Of a stretch of DNA of 64,000 nt, positions 1 to 7,185 are shown in pieces; positions within the stretch are counted from its first letter, which is position 1; every line of letters starts with the position of its first letter. The position numbers were made by a program, and so were the translations under genes. Below the pieces are notes generated by a model. It was not told the DNA's origin. It made no database searches and worked only from the letters and a program-made list of their open reading frames with translations. This DNA comes from Martinezella hainanensis (lineage in GTDB: Bacteria > Pseudomonadota > Alphaproteobacteria > Rhizobiales > Rhizobiaceae), in the NCBI RefSeq assembly GCF_900094555.1, contig NZ_FMAC01000003.1, positions 558,001-622,000 on the forward strand, written 5' to 3'.

Positions 1-1
1 G

Positions 2-694
2 GCTATCGGCGTGACGCGGGATGGCGGCTTTGCTGAGTATGTCGCGGTTCCCTGCGGCCAGGCGTTTACGCTGCCTCCCGATCTCGATCCCGTTCATGGT
101 GCATTTTGCGAGCCGCTGGCCTGCTGCATCCATGCCATCGACAAGGCACAAATCCGTCCGGGTGACAGCGTCGCCATATTGGGCGGCGGTGTCATCGGCC
201 TGCTTATGGTGCAACTGGCCCGCCTCGCAGGCGCAGACCAGATCATCCTGATCACGAGGCAGCTGTCGCGGCGCGAAGCGGCGTTGCGGCTCGGTGCGAC
301 ACAGGCCCTCGATCCGACGGCGAGCGATGCGGTCGCCGCCGTCAAGGACGCGACCGGCGGTGGCGTGGATGTCGTCATAGAATGTGCCGGCGTTCCTGAA
401 ACGCTTCAGACCGGCGTACGGATGGCGCGGCGCGGCGGCGCTTTCATATTGTTCGGCGTAACGCCGGCCGGTCAGGAAGTGCCCGTGCCGCCATTCGATC
501 TGCTCGTCAACGAGGTCGAGATCAGGCCAGCCTATCTCAATCCCTTCACTCATGCCCGCGCCGCCGCCATGGTGGCAAGCGGGATTCTGGAGCTGGATTC
601 GCTTGTCACGAAGACGATCGGCCTTGAGGACGTTGCGGACGTCGTCGGCAGCGCACCATCAACTGGGGAGATCAAGGTCATCGTTCGGCCGTGA
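2..694 (+). CDS. Zinc-type alcohol dehydrogenase (MDR family), 3' part only
   Basis: This is the C-terminal ~230 residues of a medium-chain dehydrogenase/reductase; the reading frame is open to the left edge, so the N-terminal catalytic zinc site lies outside the window. Visible parts are the EPLACCIHAI stretch just before the cofactor domain, the Rossmann glycine motif (ILGGGVIGLL) and the C-terminal substrate lobe. Families of this type oxidise polyols or secondary alcohols with NAD(P). The substrate cannot be told from this fragment. It is convergent with the LacI regulator that ends 25 bases downstream, so that regulator may or may not control it. Confidence 0.85.
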   Translation, partial: AIGVTRDGGFAEYVAVPCGQAFTLPPDLDPVHGAFCEPLACCIHAIDKAQIRPGDSVAILGGGVIGLLMVQLARLAGADQIILITRQLSRREAALRLGATQALDPTASDAVAAVKDATGGGVDVVIECAGVPETLQTGVRMARRGGAFILFGVTPAGQEVPVPPFDLLVNEVEIRPAYLNPFTHARAAAMVASGILELDSLVTKTIGLEDVADVVGSAPSTGEIKVIVRP

Positions 695-718
695 ATGTCG
701 CCTCCAGACCCTATCCAT

Positions 719-1810
719 TCACTTGCGGATGGGGCCGGTGGAGTCGCGCTGGATCAAAGTGACGGATACTTTGATGATGGTCTTCTCTTCTCCGGCGTCT
801 CGATCGGCCTGCTGTTCATCGATCAGGGCCTCTAGTCGCCGGACTGCCTGCTCGCCGACTCCACGGATCGGTTGGGCGATTGTCGTCAGTCGCGGAAAGA
901 CATAGGCCGCCTCCGGCAGATCGTCGAACCCGATCACCGAATAGTCGCGCGGCACGGAAAAGCCGTGATCCTGAACGGCATGGATTGTAGCAATCGCCGA
1001 TATATCGGTCGTACCGATGATGCCAGTCATTTCTGGTCGGGAAGCGACCAATTGCCTTGCAAGCGGATAGGCGGCGGCGAAACTATGCTCCTCGGCCATG
1101 GATATGGCAGCGGGGGTAATACCGTGCTCAGCCATCTCGTCTTTAATGCCACGAAGCCGAAGCTGGACCGGTTGACTGTGGGCAGGGGCGCCGACAATGC
1201 CGATTTTTCGATGACCGAGTTCGATCAGGTGGCGGGCCATCATCCGCCCGCCTTCCTCATGGTCGGCCATGACTGCATCGTCCGCTACTCCGGGAAGCTC
1301 GCGATCGATCGCGACGATCGGGATATGGGCTTCGCGCAGGGCCTCGAAATGCTCCGTGCTGCCGAAGGCGCTTGCGACGATGACGCCATCGACGCGTTGC
1401 GACAGCAACATGGAAATGTAGCGCGCCTCGTGATCGATGTTTTCGGCGGTGCTGCAGATCAAGGTCTGATAGCCGCGCTGGAACAATTCCTGCTCGATTG
1501 CATGGGCAAGGATGCCGAAGAAGGGCACGTCGATCGACGGCAGCATCAGCCCGATCATCCGGCTCGGCGCGCCGCGCAGCATGCGCGCACCTTTGCTCGG
1601 GGTATAGTTGAGCGTACGGATGGCCGCTTCCACGCGCTCCCGGAGTTCTGGAGAAGCATAGCCGCTGTTGTTCAGCACGCGCGAGACTGACGAGACCGAT
1701 GTTCCTGCGAGTTTGGCGATATGTCTGATGCTGGTCGTCACTTGCTCGCGTTTCTTTGGCTTGCGGTCGAATGGTCGGGAGTGAGGCCGTCGGAGTACAG
1801 GCCAACTCAT
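719..1810 (-). CDS. LacI-family transcriptional regulator
   Basis: A DNA-binding repressor or activator of carbohydrate genes. The N-terminal helix-turn-helix reads IRHIAKLAGTSVSSVSRVLN and is followed by the hinge region and a periplasmic-binding-protein-like effector domain with the usual VIGFDD motif near the C-terminus. The family homology starts at residue 24, where a GTG codon (1739-1741) would give a more typical ~340-residue protein. The ATG at 1810 is kept here as the longest form, but neither start has a strong ribosome site. The ligand is unknown. The convergent alcohol dehydrogenase and genes left of the window are the likeliest targets. Confidence 0.9.
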   Translation of the reverse strand: MSWPVLRRPHSRPFDRKPKKREQVTTSIRHIAKLAGTSVSSVSRVLNNSGYASPELRERVEAAIRTLNYTPSKGARMLRGAPSRMIGLMLPSIDVPFFGILAHAIEQELFQRGYQTLICSTAENIDHEARYISMLLSQRVDGVIVASAFGSTEHFEALREAHIPIVAIDRELPGVADDAVMADHEEGGRMMARHLIELGHRKIGIVGAPAHSQPVQLRLRGIKDEMAEHGITPAAISMAEEHSFAAAYPLARQLVASRPEMTGIIGTTDISAIATIHAVQDHGFSVPRDYSVIGFDDLPEAAYVFPRLTTIAQPIRGVGEQAVRRLEALIDEQQADRDAGEEKTIIKVSVTLIQRDSTGPIRK

Positions 1811-2279
1811 CCCCGGACTAAATCACCGCCGGGATGCTGCATCAAGCGCCATGCATGCGGTCTTAATATTCCGCCATGTCAATCCTATCTATATTAGATT
1901 TAATGCATATGATATGATGCAATCATGGAGAGTGGCTTATATCGCTGAAGCAGCCTGGAATTTGTGCGGGTAGTCCAGGAAATTCAATGAAATAGAAGCC
2001 GCATATCCATGAGATAGGCCTGATGCTTCAAGCGAATTCGGCAATGCAGGCAGGCATATGAGCATACTCGCAGGCAGTCATCACCCGCATCGGCATTTAT
2101 AAGATTTTTATATCTTCCACTTCTCCGCCGTCTCGAACCTTAATGCGGTTCGGTCGCATATTGTGTGTGGAAGATAACCCCAAGTGATCTTCCTGGTCGG
2201 CAGGAAAAAGAGGCGCTCTGAATAAGGGCGCTCTCCATCATTTCTGCATTCAACAATAACAATCAAGGAATCGCGATCG
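1811..2279. other. Intergenic region carrying the kdp promoter and leader
   Basis: About 470 bases without a convincing gene. The left part is AT-rich and has a TGCAT/ATGCA inverted pair (1904-1908 and 1917-1921), a possible operator for the divergent LacI gene. The right part has an AT-rich KdpE-like box near 2096-2115 followed by a leader of about 165 bases. That leader contains an inverted repeat, GGAAGAT at 2169-2175 with ATCTTCC at 2187-2193. No known riboswitch class was recognised in it. Confidence 0.5.
2096..2115 (+). promoter_or_regulatory. Candidate KdpE binding site upstream of kdp
   Basis: An AT-rich tract TTTATAAGATTTTTATATCT in otherwise GC-rich DNA. It contains the T5ATA core that is also present in the E. 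coli KdpE target upstream of kdpFABC. The position, about 165 bases before the first small ORF of the operon, fits an activator site. The assignment rests on motif resemblance and location only. Confidence 0.35.
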
Positions 2280-2363
2280 ATGATGGACATTCTTCTTGTC
2301 GGGATCGGCGTTTTATTCTTCCTCCTTTGCGTCGCCTATACCAAGGCCTGCGACAGCCTCTAG
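2280..2363 (+). CDS. Small one-helix membrane protein preceding kdpF
   Basis: A 27-residue ORF (second ATG at 2283 would give 26) preceded by AAGGA at a 10-base spacing. The product is almost entirely one hydrophobic helix (ILLVGIGVLFFLLCVAY) ending in a short Cys-Asp tail. It ends 14 bases before kdpF, so it would be co-transcribed and translated with kdpFABC. By analogy with KdpF it may be an accessory subunit of the KdpABC complex, but nothing in the sequence proves function. It is not KdpF itself, because the next ORF carries the KdpF signature. Confidence 0.55.
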   Translation: MMDILLVGIGVLFFLLCVAYTKACDSL

Positions 2364-2377
2364 TCGGAGAGACGGCA

Positions 2378-2467
2378 ATGCTTCTCGATTACATTCTCGG
2401 TGGCGGCGTGACGATCTTTCTCACCGTCTACCTGGTCTATGCTCTCATTCGCCCCGAGCGCTTCTAA
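2378..2467 (+). CDS. kdpF: K+-transporting ATPase small subunit KdpF
   Basis: A 29-residue single-helix membrane peptide with the KdpF hallmark end, YLVYALIRPERF, preceded by a GGAGAG ribosome site. KdpF stabilises the KdpABC complex in the inner membrane. It sits 27 bases before kdpA in the standard order F-A-B-C. Genes this short are often missed by automatic callers. Confidence 0.9.
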   Translation: MLLDYILGGGVTIFLTVYLVYALIRPERF

Positions 2468-2494
2468 CAGCGCTGGATAGGGAAAGTTACTTCC

Positions 2495-4198
2495 ATGACC
2501 CTCAACGGATGGCTTCAGATCCTTATTTACATCGGGATCCTTCTCCTGCTCGTCAAACCGCTCGGCGGTTACATGACACGTGTCTTTACCGGCGAGCGCA
2601 CCTTCCTCTCCTTCGTCCTCCGTCCTGTGGAACGGGGACTTTATCGTTTGGCCGGCACGGATGAGCGCGAAGAGCAGCACTGGACGACCTATTCGGTCTC
2701 GATGCTGCTGTTCAGCCTTGCCGGTTTCCTGGTTCTTTATGCACTGCAGCGCCTGCAGGGCGGCCTGCCGTACAATCCGGCCGGCATGACCGCGGTCGGC
2801 CCGGAACTGTCCTTCAACACGGCAACGAGCTTCGTCACCAATACCAACTGGCAGAACTATGGTGGCGAAAGCACGATGTCCTACCTGGTACAGATGGCCG
2901 GCCTGACGGTGCAGAACTTCGTTTCCGCGGCAACCGGTATCGCCATCGCCATTGCGTTGATTCGTGCCTTCGCACGTGCCTCTGGCAAGGCGATCGGCAA
3001 CTTCTGGGTCGATATGATCCGCGCGACGCTTTACGTGCTGCTACCGATCTGCATCGTACTGACGATTGCTTTCGTCTATCTCGGCGTACCGCAGACGCTC
3101 GGTCCCTATGTCAACGCAACGACGCTCGAAGGTGCGCAGCAGACGATCGCGGTCGGTCCCGTTGCTTCGCAGCTTGCCATCAAGATGCTCGGCACGAATG
3201 GCGGCGGCTTCTTCAATGCCAACTCGGCGCATCCATTCGAAAACCCGGACGCGATCTCCAACCTTATTCAGATGCTGTCGATCTTCGCCGTCGGCGCGGC
3301 GCTCACCAACGTCTTCGGCCGCATGGTCGGCAGCCAGCGGCAGGGCTGGGCGATCCTGGCTGCGATGGGTACGCTGTTTATCGCCGGCGTGATCGTCACC
3401 TATTGGGCTGAAGCGGCAGGCAATCCGCTTGTTCATGCGCTCGGCATCCAGGGCGGCAATATGGAAGGTAAGGAAGTCCGCTTCGGCATTGCTGCCTCCT
3501 CGCTCTTCGCAGTCATCACCACGGCGGCATCGTGCGGTGCGGTCAACGGCATGCTCGATAGTTTCACCGCGATCGGCGGGCTGATCCCTCTCATCAACCT
3601 GCAGCTCGGCGAAGTCATCGTCGGCGGCGTCGGCGCCGGCTTCTATGGCATCTTGATGTTCGTCATCATTGCCATCTTCGTTGCAGGCCTCATGGTCGGG
3701 CGCACACCGGAATATCTCGGTAAGAAGATCGAAGCCAAGGAAGTAAAGATGGCAATGCTTGCCGTGCTTTGCCTGCCTGCCGGCATGCTGATCTTCACGG
3801 CAATATCCGTGGTATTGCCCTCCGCCGTCGCCTCGATCGCCAATGCAGGCCCGCACGGCTTCTCGGAAATCCTCTATGCCTACAGCTCGGCCGCGGCAAA
3901 CAACGGCTCGGCCTTCGGCGGCCTGACCGGCAACACCCCCTGGTATAATACCACCCTCGGTATCGTCATGCTGATCGGCCGCTTCCTGGTCATCGTTCCG
4001 GCCCTTGCGATTGCCGGCTCGCTGATCAGCAAGAAGACTGTTCCTGCCTCGGCTGGTACCTTTCCGACGGACGGCCCGCTCTTCGTCGGCCTGCTCGTCG
4101 GTACGATCCTGATCGTCGGCGGCCTGACCTTCTTCCCGGCGCTGGCGCTTGGACCGATCGTCGAACATCTGTCGATGATTGCGGGCCAGACCTTTTAA
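2495..4198 (+). CDS. kdpA: Potassium-transporting ATPase subunit KdpA
   Basis: The channel-like K+-translocating subunit of the high-affinity Kdp pump, 567 residues, the usual family length, with about ten membrane helices. Selectivity-filter-type loops are visible: [18 protein letters not shown] near residue 110, [18 protein letters not shown] near 235, [10 protein letters not shown] near 345 and [10 protein letters not shown] near 470. It works with KdpB (ATP hydrolysis), KdpC and KdpF to scavenge potassium at low external levels. It is the first large gene of the operon and is followed after 12 bases by a small ORF rather than directly by kdpB. Confidence 0.98.
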   Translation: MTLNGWLQILIYIGILLLLVKPLGGYMTRVFTGERTFLSFVLRPVERGLYRLAGTDEREEQHWTTYSVSMLLFSLAGFLVLYALQRLQGGLPYNPAGMTAVGPELSFNTATSFVTNTNWQNYGGESTMSYLVQMAGLTVQNFVSAATGIAIAIALIRAFARASGKAIGNFWVDMIRATLYVLLPICIVLTIAFVYLGVPQTLGPYVNATTLEGAQQTIAVGPVASQLAIKMLGTNGGGFFNANSAHPFENPDAISNLIQMLSIFAVGAALTNVFGRMVGSQRQGWAILAAMGTLFIAGVIVTYWAEAAGNPLVHALGIQGGNMEGKEVRFGIAASSLFAVITTAASCGAVNGMLDSFTAIGGLIPLINLQLGEVIVGGVGAGFYGILMFVIIAIFVAGLMVGRTPEYLGKKIEAKEVKMAMLAVLCLPAGMLIFTAISVVLPSAVASIANAGPHGFSEILYAYSSAAANNGSAFGGLTGNTPWYNTTLGIVMLIGRFLVIVPALAIAGSLISKKTVPASAGTFPTDGPLFVGLLVGTILIVGGLTFFPALALGPIVEHLSMIAGQTF

Positions 4199-4210
4199 GG
4201 GATGAGGGCC

Positions 4211-4372
4211 ATGAGCCAACCGCTTCTAGGCAAACTTAGAAAAGTCATCGATCCACGCCCCTTCGATAGGGGGCGTGGCCCGGCCGGAATAACCTGCGCT
4301 TCCGACGCCATTTTGCTGGCGATGGTTGCCCTGTTTCTCGGTCTTGTCGTCTTCGGATTTTTAATCGGCTGA
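4211..4372 (+). CDS. Small membrane protein between kdpA and kdpB
   Basis: A 53-residue ORF lying wholly between kdpA and kdpB. A purine-rich AAGGG...GAGGG stretch precedes its ATG, and an in-frame ATG at 4202 would add three residues. It has a basic, probably cytoplasmic N-terminus (LLGKLRKVIDPRPFDRGRG) and one C-terminal hydrophobic helix (AILLAMVALFLGLVVFGFLIG). The family is not recognised. In the classical Kdp operon A and B are adjacent, so this is either an extra small subunit or an accidental ORF over a regulatory hairpin (4253-4278). The good ribosome site and membrane helix favour a real protein. Confidence 0.5.
   Translation: MSQPLLGKLRKVIDPRPFDRGRGPAGITCASDAILLAMVALFLGLVVFGFLIG
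4253..4278 (+). repeat. Stem-loop inside the kdpA-kdpB spacer
   Basis: CCACGCCCC at 4253-4261 pairs perfectly with GGGGCGTGG at 4270-4278 around an 8-base loop. No T-run follows, so it does not look like a terminator. It may slow ribosomes, protect the kdpA message or tune kdpA:kdpB output. It overlaps the coding sequence of the small ORF. Confidence 0.6.
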
Positions 4373-4420
4373 TCGGCTGCGTTCCGATCTGACGTTTTCC
4401 TCTTCACGCTGGAGCCTCTT

Positions 4421-6508
4421 ATGAGCCAGTTAAAATCAGCGAGTATTCTGGATTCTCGCATTCTCGTTCCGGCGATCGGCGCTTCGTTCAAGAAGTTGAA
4501 CCCGCGCACGCTCGCCAAGAACCCCGTCATGTTCGTGGTCGCCGTCGTTTCGATGCTGACGACCGTTCTCTTCCTGCGCGACCTCGTCACCGGCGGCGGC
4601 AATCTTGCCTTCTCGCTACAGATCAATATCTGGCTGTGGTTCACGGTATTGTTTGCCAACTTCGCGGAGGCTGTCGCCGAAGGCCGCGGCAAGGCACAGG
4701 CGGATTCGCTGCGCAAGTCGCGCACCGAAACCCAGGCGAAGCTGCTCGTCGGCAACAGCCGCACCGACTACAAGATGGTGCCTGGCACCAGCCTCAAGGT
4801 CGGCGACATCGTGTTGGTCGAAGCCGGCGACATCATCCCCTCGGACGGCGAAGTTATCGAAGGCGTAGCCTCCGTCAACGAAGCCGCGATCACCGGCGAA
4901 TCCGCACCCGTCATCCGTGAATCGGGCGGCGATCGCTCGGCCGTAACAGGCGGTACGCAGGTTCTGTCGGATGAAATTCGCGTGCGCATCACGGCCGCCG
5001 CCGGCTCGACCTTCATCGACCGCATGATCGCGCTGGTCGAAGGTGCCGAACGGCAGAAGACGCCGAACGAAATCGCGCTGAACATTCTGCTGGCCGGCAT
5101 GACGCTGATCTTCGTGCTCGCGACCGTCACCATCCCGAGCTTTGCCGCCTATGCCGGCGGCTCGATCCAGACGGTCGTGCTCGTTGCGCTCTTCGTGACG
5201 CTGATCCCGACCACAATCGGCGCTCTGCTTTCGGCAATCGGTATTGCCGGCATGGACCGCCTAGTGCGCTTCAACGTGCTTGCCATGTCCGGCCGAGCCG
5301 TCGAGGCCGCCGGCGACGTCGATACGCTGCTCCTCGACAAGACCGGGACGATCACGCTCGGCAACCGCCAGGCGACCGCGTTCCGCCCCGTCCGGGGTAT
5401 CAGCGAACAGGATCTCGCCGATGCCGCACAGCTTGCCTCGCTTGCCGACGAAACACCTGAGGGACGCTCGATCGTCGTGCTCGCCAAGGAAAAATATGCG
5501 ATCCGCGGCCGCGACATGACGAGCCTGAAGGCGACGTTTGTTCCCTTCACTGCGCAGACCCGCATGAGCGGCGTCGACCTCGAAGGTTCGTCGATCCGCA
5601 AGGGTGCCGTCGATGCCGTCCTCTCCTATGTCGAAGGTGCTGCCAATGGCAGCCATGAGGGTACCGCCGTCATCTCCCGTACGTCGAGCGAAACACTGCG
5701 CGAACTGCAGGTGATCGCCGACGAGATAGCCAAGGCTGGCGGCACGCCGCTTGCCGTTGCCCGCGATGGCCGGCTGCTCGGCGTCATCCATCTCAAGGAT
5801 ATTGTCAAGGGTGGCATCCGCGAGCGTTTCGCAGAGTTGCGCCGCATGGGCATCCGCACCGTCATGATCACGGGCGACAACCCGCTGACGGCAGCCGCCA
5901 TTGCCGCGGAAGCCGGCGTCGACGACTTCCTTGCCCAGGCGACCCCGGAGATGAAACTGGCGTTGATGCGCGAGGAGCAGTCCAAGGGCAAGCTCGTCGC
6001 CATGTGCGGCGACGGCACGAACGACGCGCCCGCACTCGCCCAGGCCGATGTCGGCGTTGCCATGAACACCGGTACGGTCGCGGCCCGCGAGGCCGGCAAC
6101 ATGGTCGATCTCGACAGCGACCCGACGAAGCTCATCGAGATCGTCGAAATCGGCAAGCAGCTGCTGATGACCCGCGGCGCCCTGACGACCTTCTCCATCG
6201 CCAACGATATCGCCAAGTATTTCGCCATCATCCCGGCGATGTTCATCGCCTTCTATCCGCAGCTGAAGATGCTGAACATCATGGGGCTGGCAACGCCGCA
6301 AAGCGCCATCCTCTCGGCTATCATCTTCAATGCGCTCATCATCGTCGCACTGATCCCGCTATCGTTGAAGGGGGTCCGCTATCGCCCGATCGGCGCAGGC
6401 GCGCTGCTCAGCCGCAACCTTTTGATCTACGGCCTCGGCGGCATCATCGTCCCCTTCATCGGCATCAAGGCCATCGACATGGCGATCACCGCCATCGGCC
6501 TCGCCTAA
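4421..6508 (+). CDS. kdpB: Potassium-transporting P-type ATPase subunit KdpB
   Basis: The catalytic subunit of the Kdp pump, 695 residues. The phosphorylated aspartate is D306 in [10 protein letters not shown]. The actuator motif TGES ends at S161, equivalent to the E. coli serine whose phosphorylation shuts the pump down at high K+. The hinge motifs TGDNPLTA and [16 protein letters not shown] are intact. Membrane helices lie at both ends. It starts at an ATG behind GGAG, 48 bases after the small ORF, and all catalytic residues are present, so it should be functional. Confidence 0.98.
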   Translation: MSQLKSASILDSRILVPAIGASFKKLNPRTLAKNPVMFVVAVVSMLTTVLFLRDLVTGGGNLAFSLQINIWLWFTVLFANFAEAVAEGRGKAQADSLRKSRTETQAKLLVGNSRTDYKMVPGTSLKVGDIVLVEAGDIIPSDGEVIEGVASVNEAAITGESAPVIRESGGDRSAVTGGTQVLSDEIRVRITAAAGSTFIDRMIALVEGAERQKTPNEIALNILLAGMTLIFVLATVTIPSFAAYAGGSIQTVVLVALFVTLIPTTIGALLSAIGIAGMDRLVRFNVLAMSGRAVEAAGDVDTLLLDKTGTITLGNRQATAFRPVRGISEQDLADAAQLASLADETPEGRSIVVLAKEKYAIRGRDMTSLKATFVPFTAQTRMSGVDLEGSSIRKGAVDAVLSYVEGAANGSHEGTAVISRTSSETLRELQVIADEIAKAGGTPLAVARDGRLLGVIHLKDIVKGGIRERFAELRRMGIRTVMITGDNPLTAAAIAAEAGVDDFLAQATPEMKLALMREEQSKGKLVAMCGDGTNDAPALAQADVGVAMNTGTVAAREAGNMVDLDSDPTKLIEIVEIGKQLLMTRGALTTFSIANDIAKYFAIIPAMFIAFYPQLKMLNIMGLATPQSAILSAIIFNALIIVALIPLSLKGVRYRPIGAGALLSRNLLIYGLGGIIVPFIGIKAIDMAITAIGLA

Positions 6509-6520
6509 GGAGTTTCTCTC

Positions 6521-7126
6521 ATGTTGAAACAAATCAGACCCGCCATCGTCATGATCGTCGCCACGACCGTCCTGACCGGTCTTGCCTATCCCCTTGCCAT
6601 GACGGGCGTTGCCCAAGCGCTCTTTCCCCATCAGGCTAATGGCAGCCTGGTGGAGAAGGACGGCAAGGTGATCGGCTCGAGCCTTATCGGTCAGAATTTC
6701 ACGGCGGATAAGTATTTCCACGGCCGCCCGTCTGCTACGACCGGCGCAGACCCGAATGACCCGACCAAGTCGGTTTCCGCACCCTACAATGCGGCCAATT
6801 CCGGCGGTTCCAATCTCGGTCCGACGAATTCGAGCCTGATGACACGCATCAAGGGCGATGCCGCAACACTGCAGGCGCAGAATCCCAACACGCCGGTTCC
6901 GATCGATATGGTGACGACATCCGGCAGCGGTCTTGACCCGCACATCTCGCCTGACGATGCCTATTTCCAGGTGCCGCGCGTCGCCAAGGCCCGCAACATG
7001 GACGAGGCCAAGGTCAAGTCGCTCGTCGACGCAGCCATCGAGCCGCGGGAGCTTGGCGTTCTTGGCGAGCCTGTCGTCAATGTGCTGGCATTGAACCAGG
7101 CGCTCGATGCTTCTATGACTCAATGA
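6521..7126 (+). CDS. kdpC: Potassium-transporting ATPase subunit KdpC
   Basis: A 201-residue protein with one N-terminal membrane helix ([20 protein letters not shown]) and a periplasmic domain containing the family sequences [17 protein letters not shown] and [11 protein letters not shown]. KdpC bridges KdpA and KdpB and raises K+ affinity. The gene starts 12 bases after kdpB behind AAGGAG. A strong hairpin follows its stop before kdpD. Confidence 0.97.
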   Translation: MLKQIRPAIVMIVATTVLTGLAYPLAMTGVAQALFPHQANGSLVEKDGKVIGSSLIGQNFTADKYFHGRPSATTGADPNDPTKSVSAPYNAANSGGSNLGPTNSSLMTRIKGDAATLQAQNPNTPVPIDMVTTSGSGLDPHISPDDAYFQVPRVAKARNMDEAKVKSLVDAAIEPRELGVLGEPVVNVLALNQALDASMTQ

Positions 7127-7134
7127 GTTGAAGG

Positions 7135-7162
7135 GGTTGAGACGGTTAGCGCCGTCTCAACC
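7135..7162 (+). repeat. Hairpin between kdpC and kdpD
   Basis: GGTTGAGACGG (7135-7145) and CCGTCTCAACC (7152-7162) form a perfect 11-base-pair stem with a 6-base loop. Only TTA follows, so termination would be partial at most. Its place between the pump genes and the regulator genes suggests it lowers read-through into kdpDE or protects the 3' end of the kdpFABC message. Confidence 0.7.
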
Positions 7163-7185
7163 TTATCAGGAAAGACGACCCGCGA

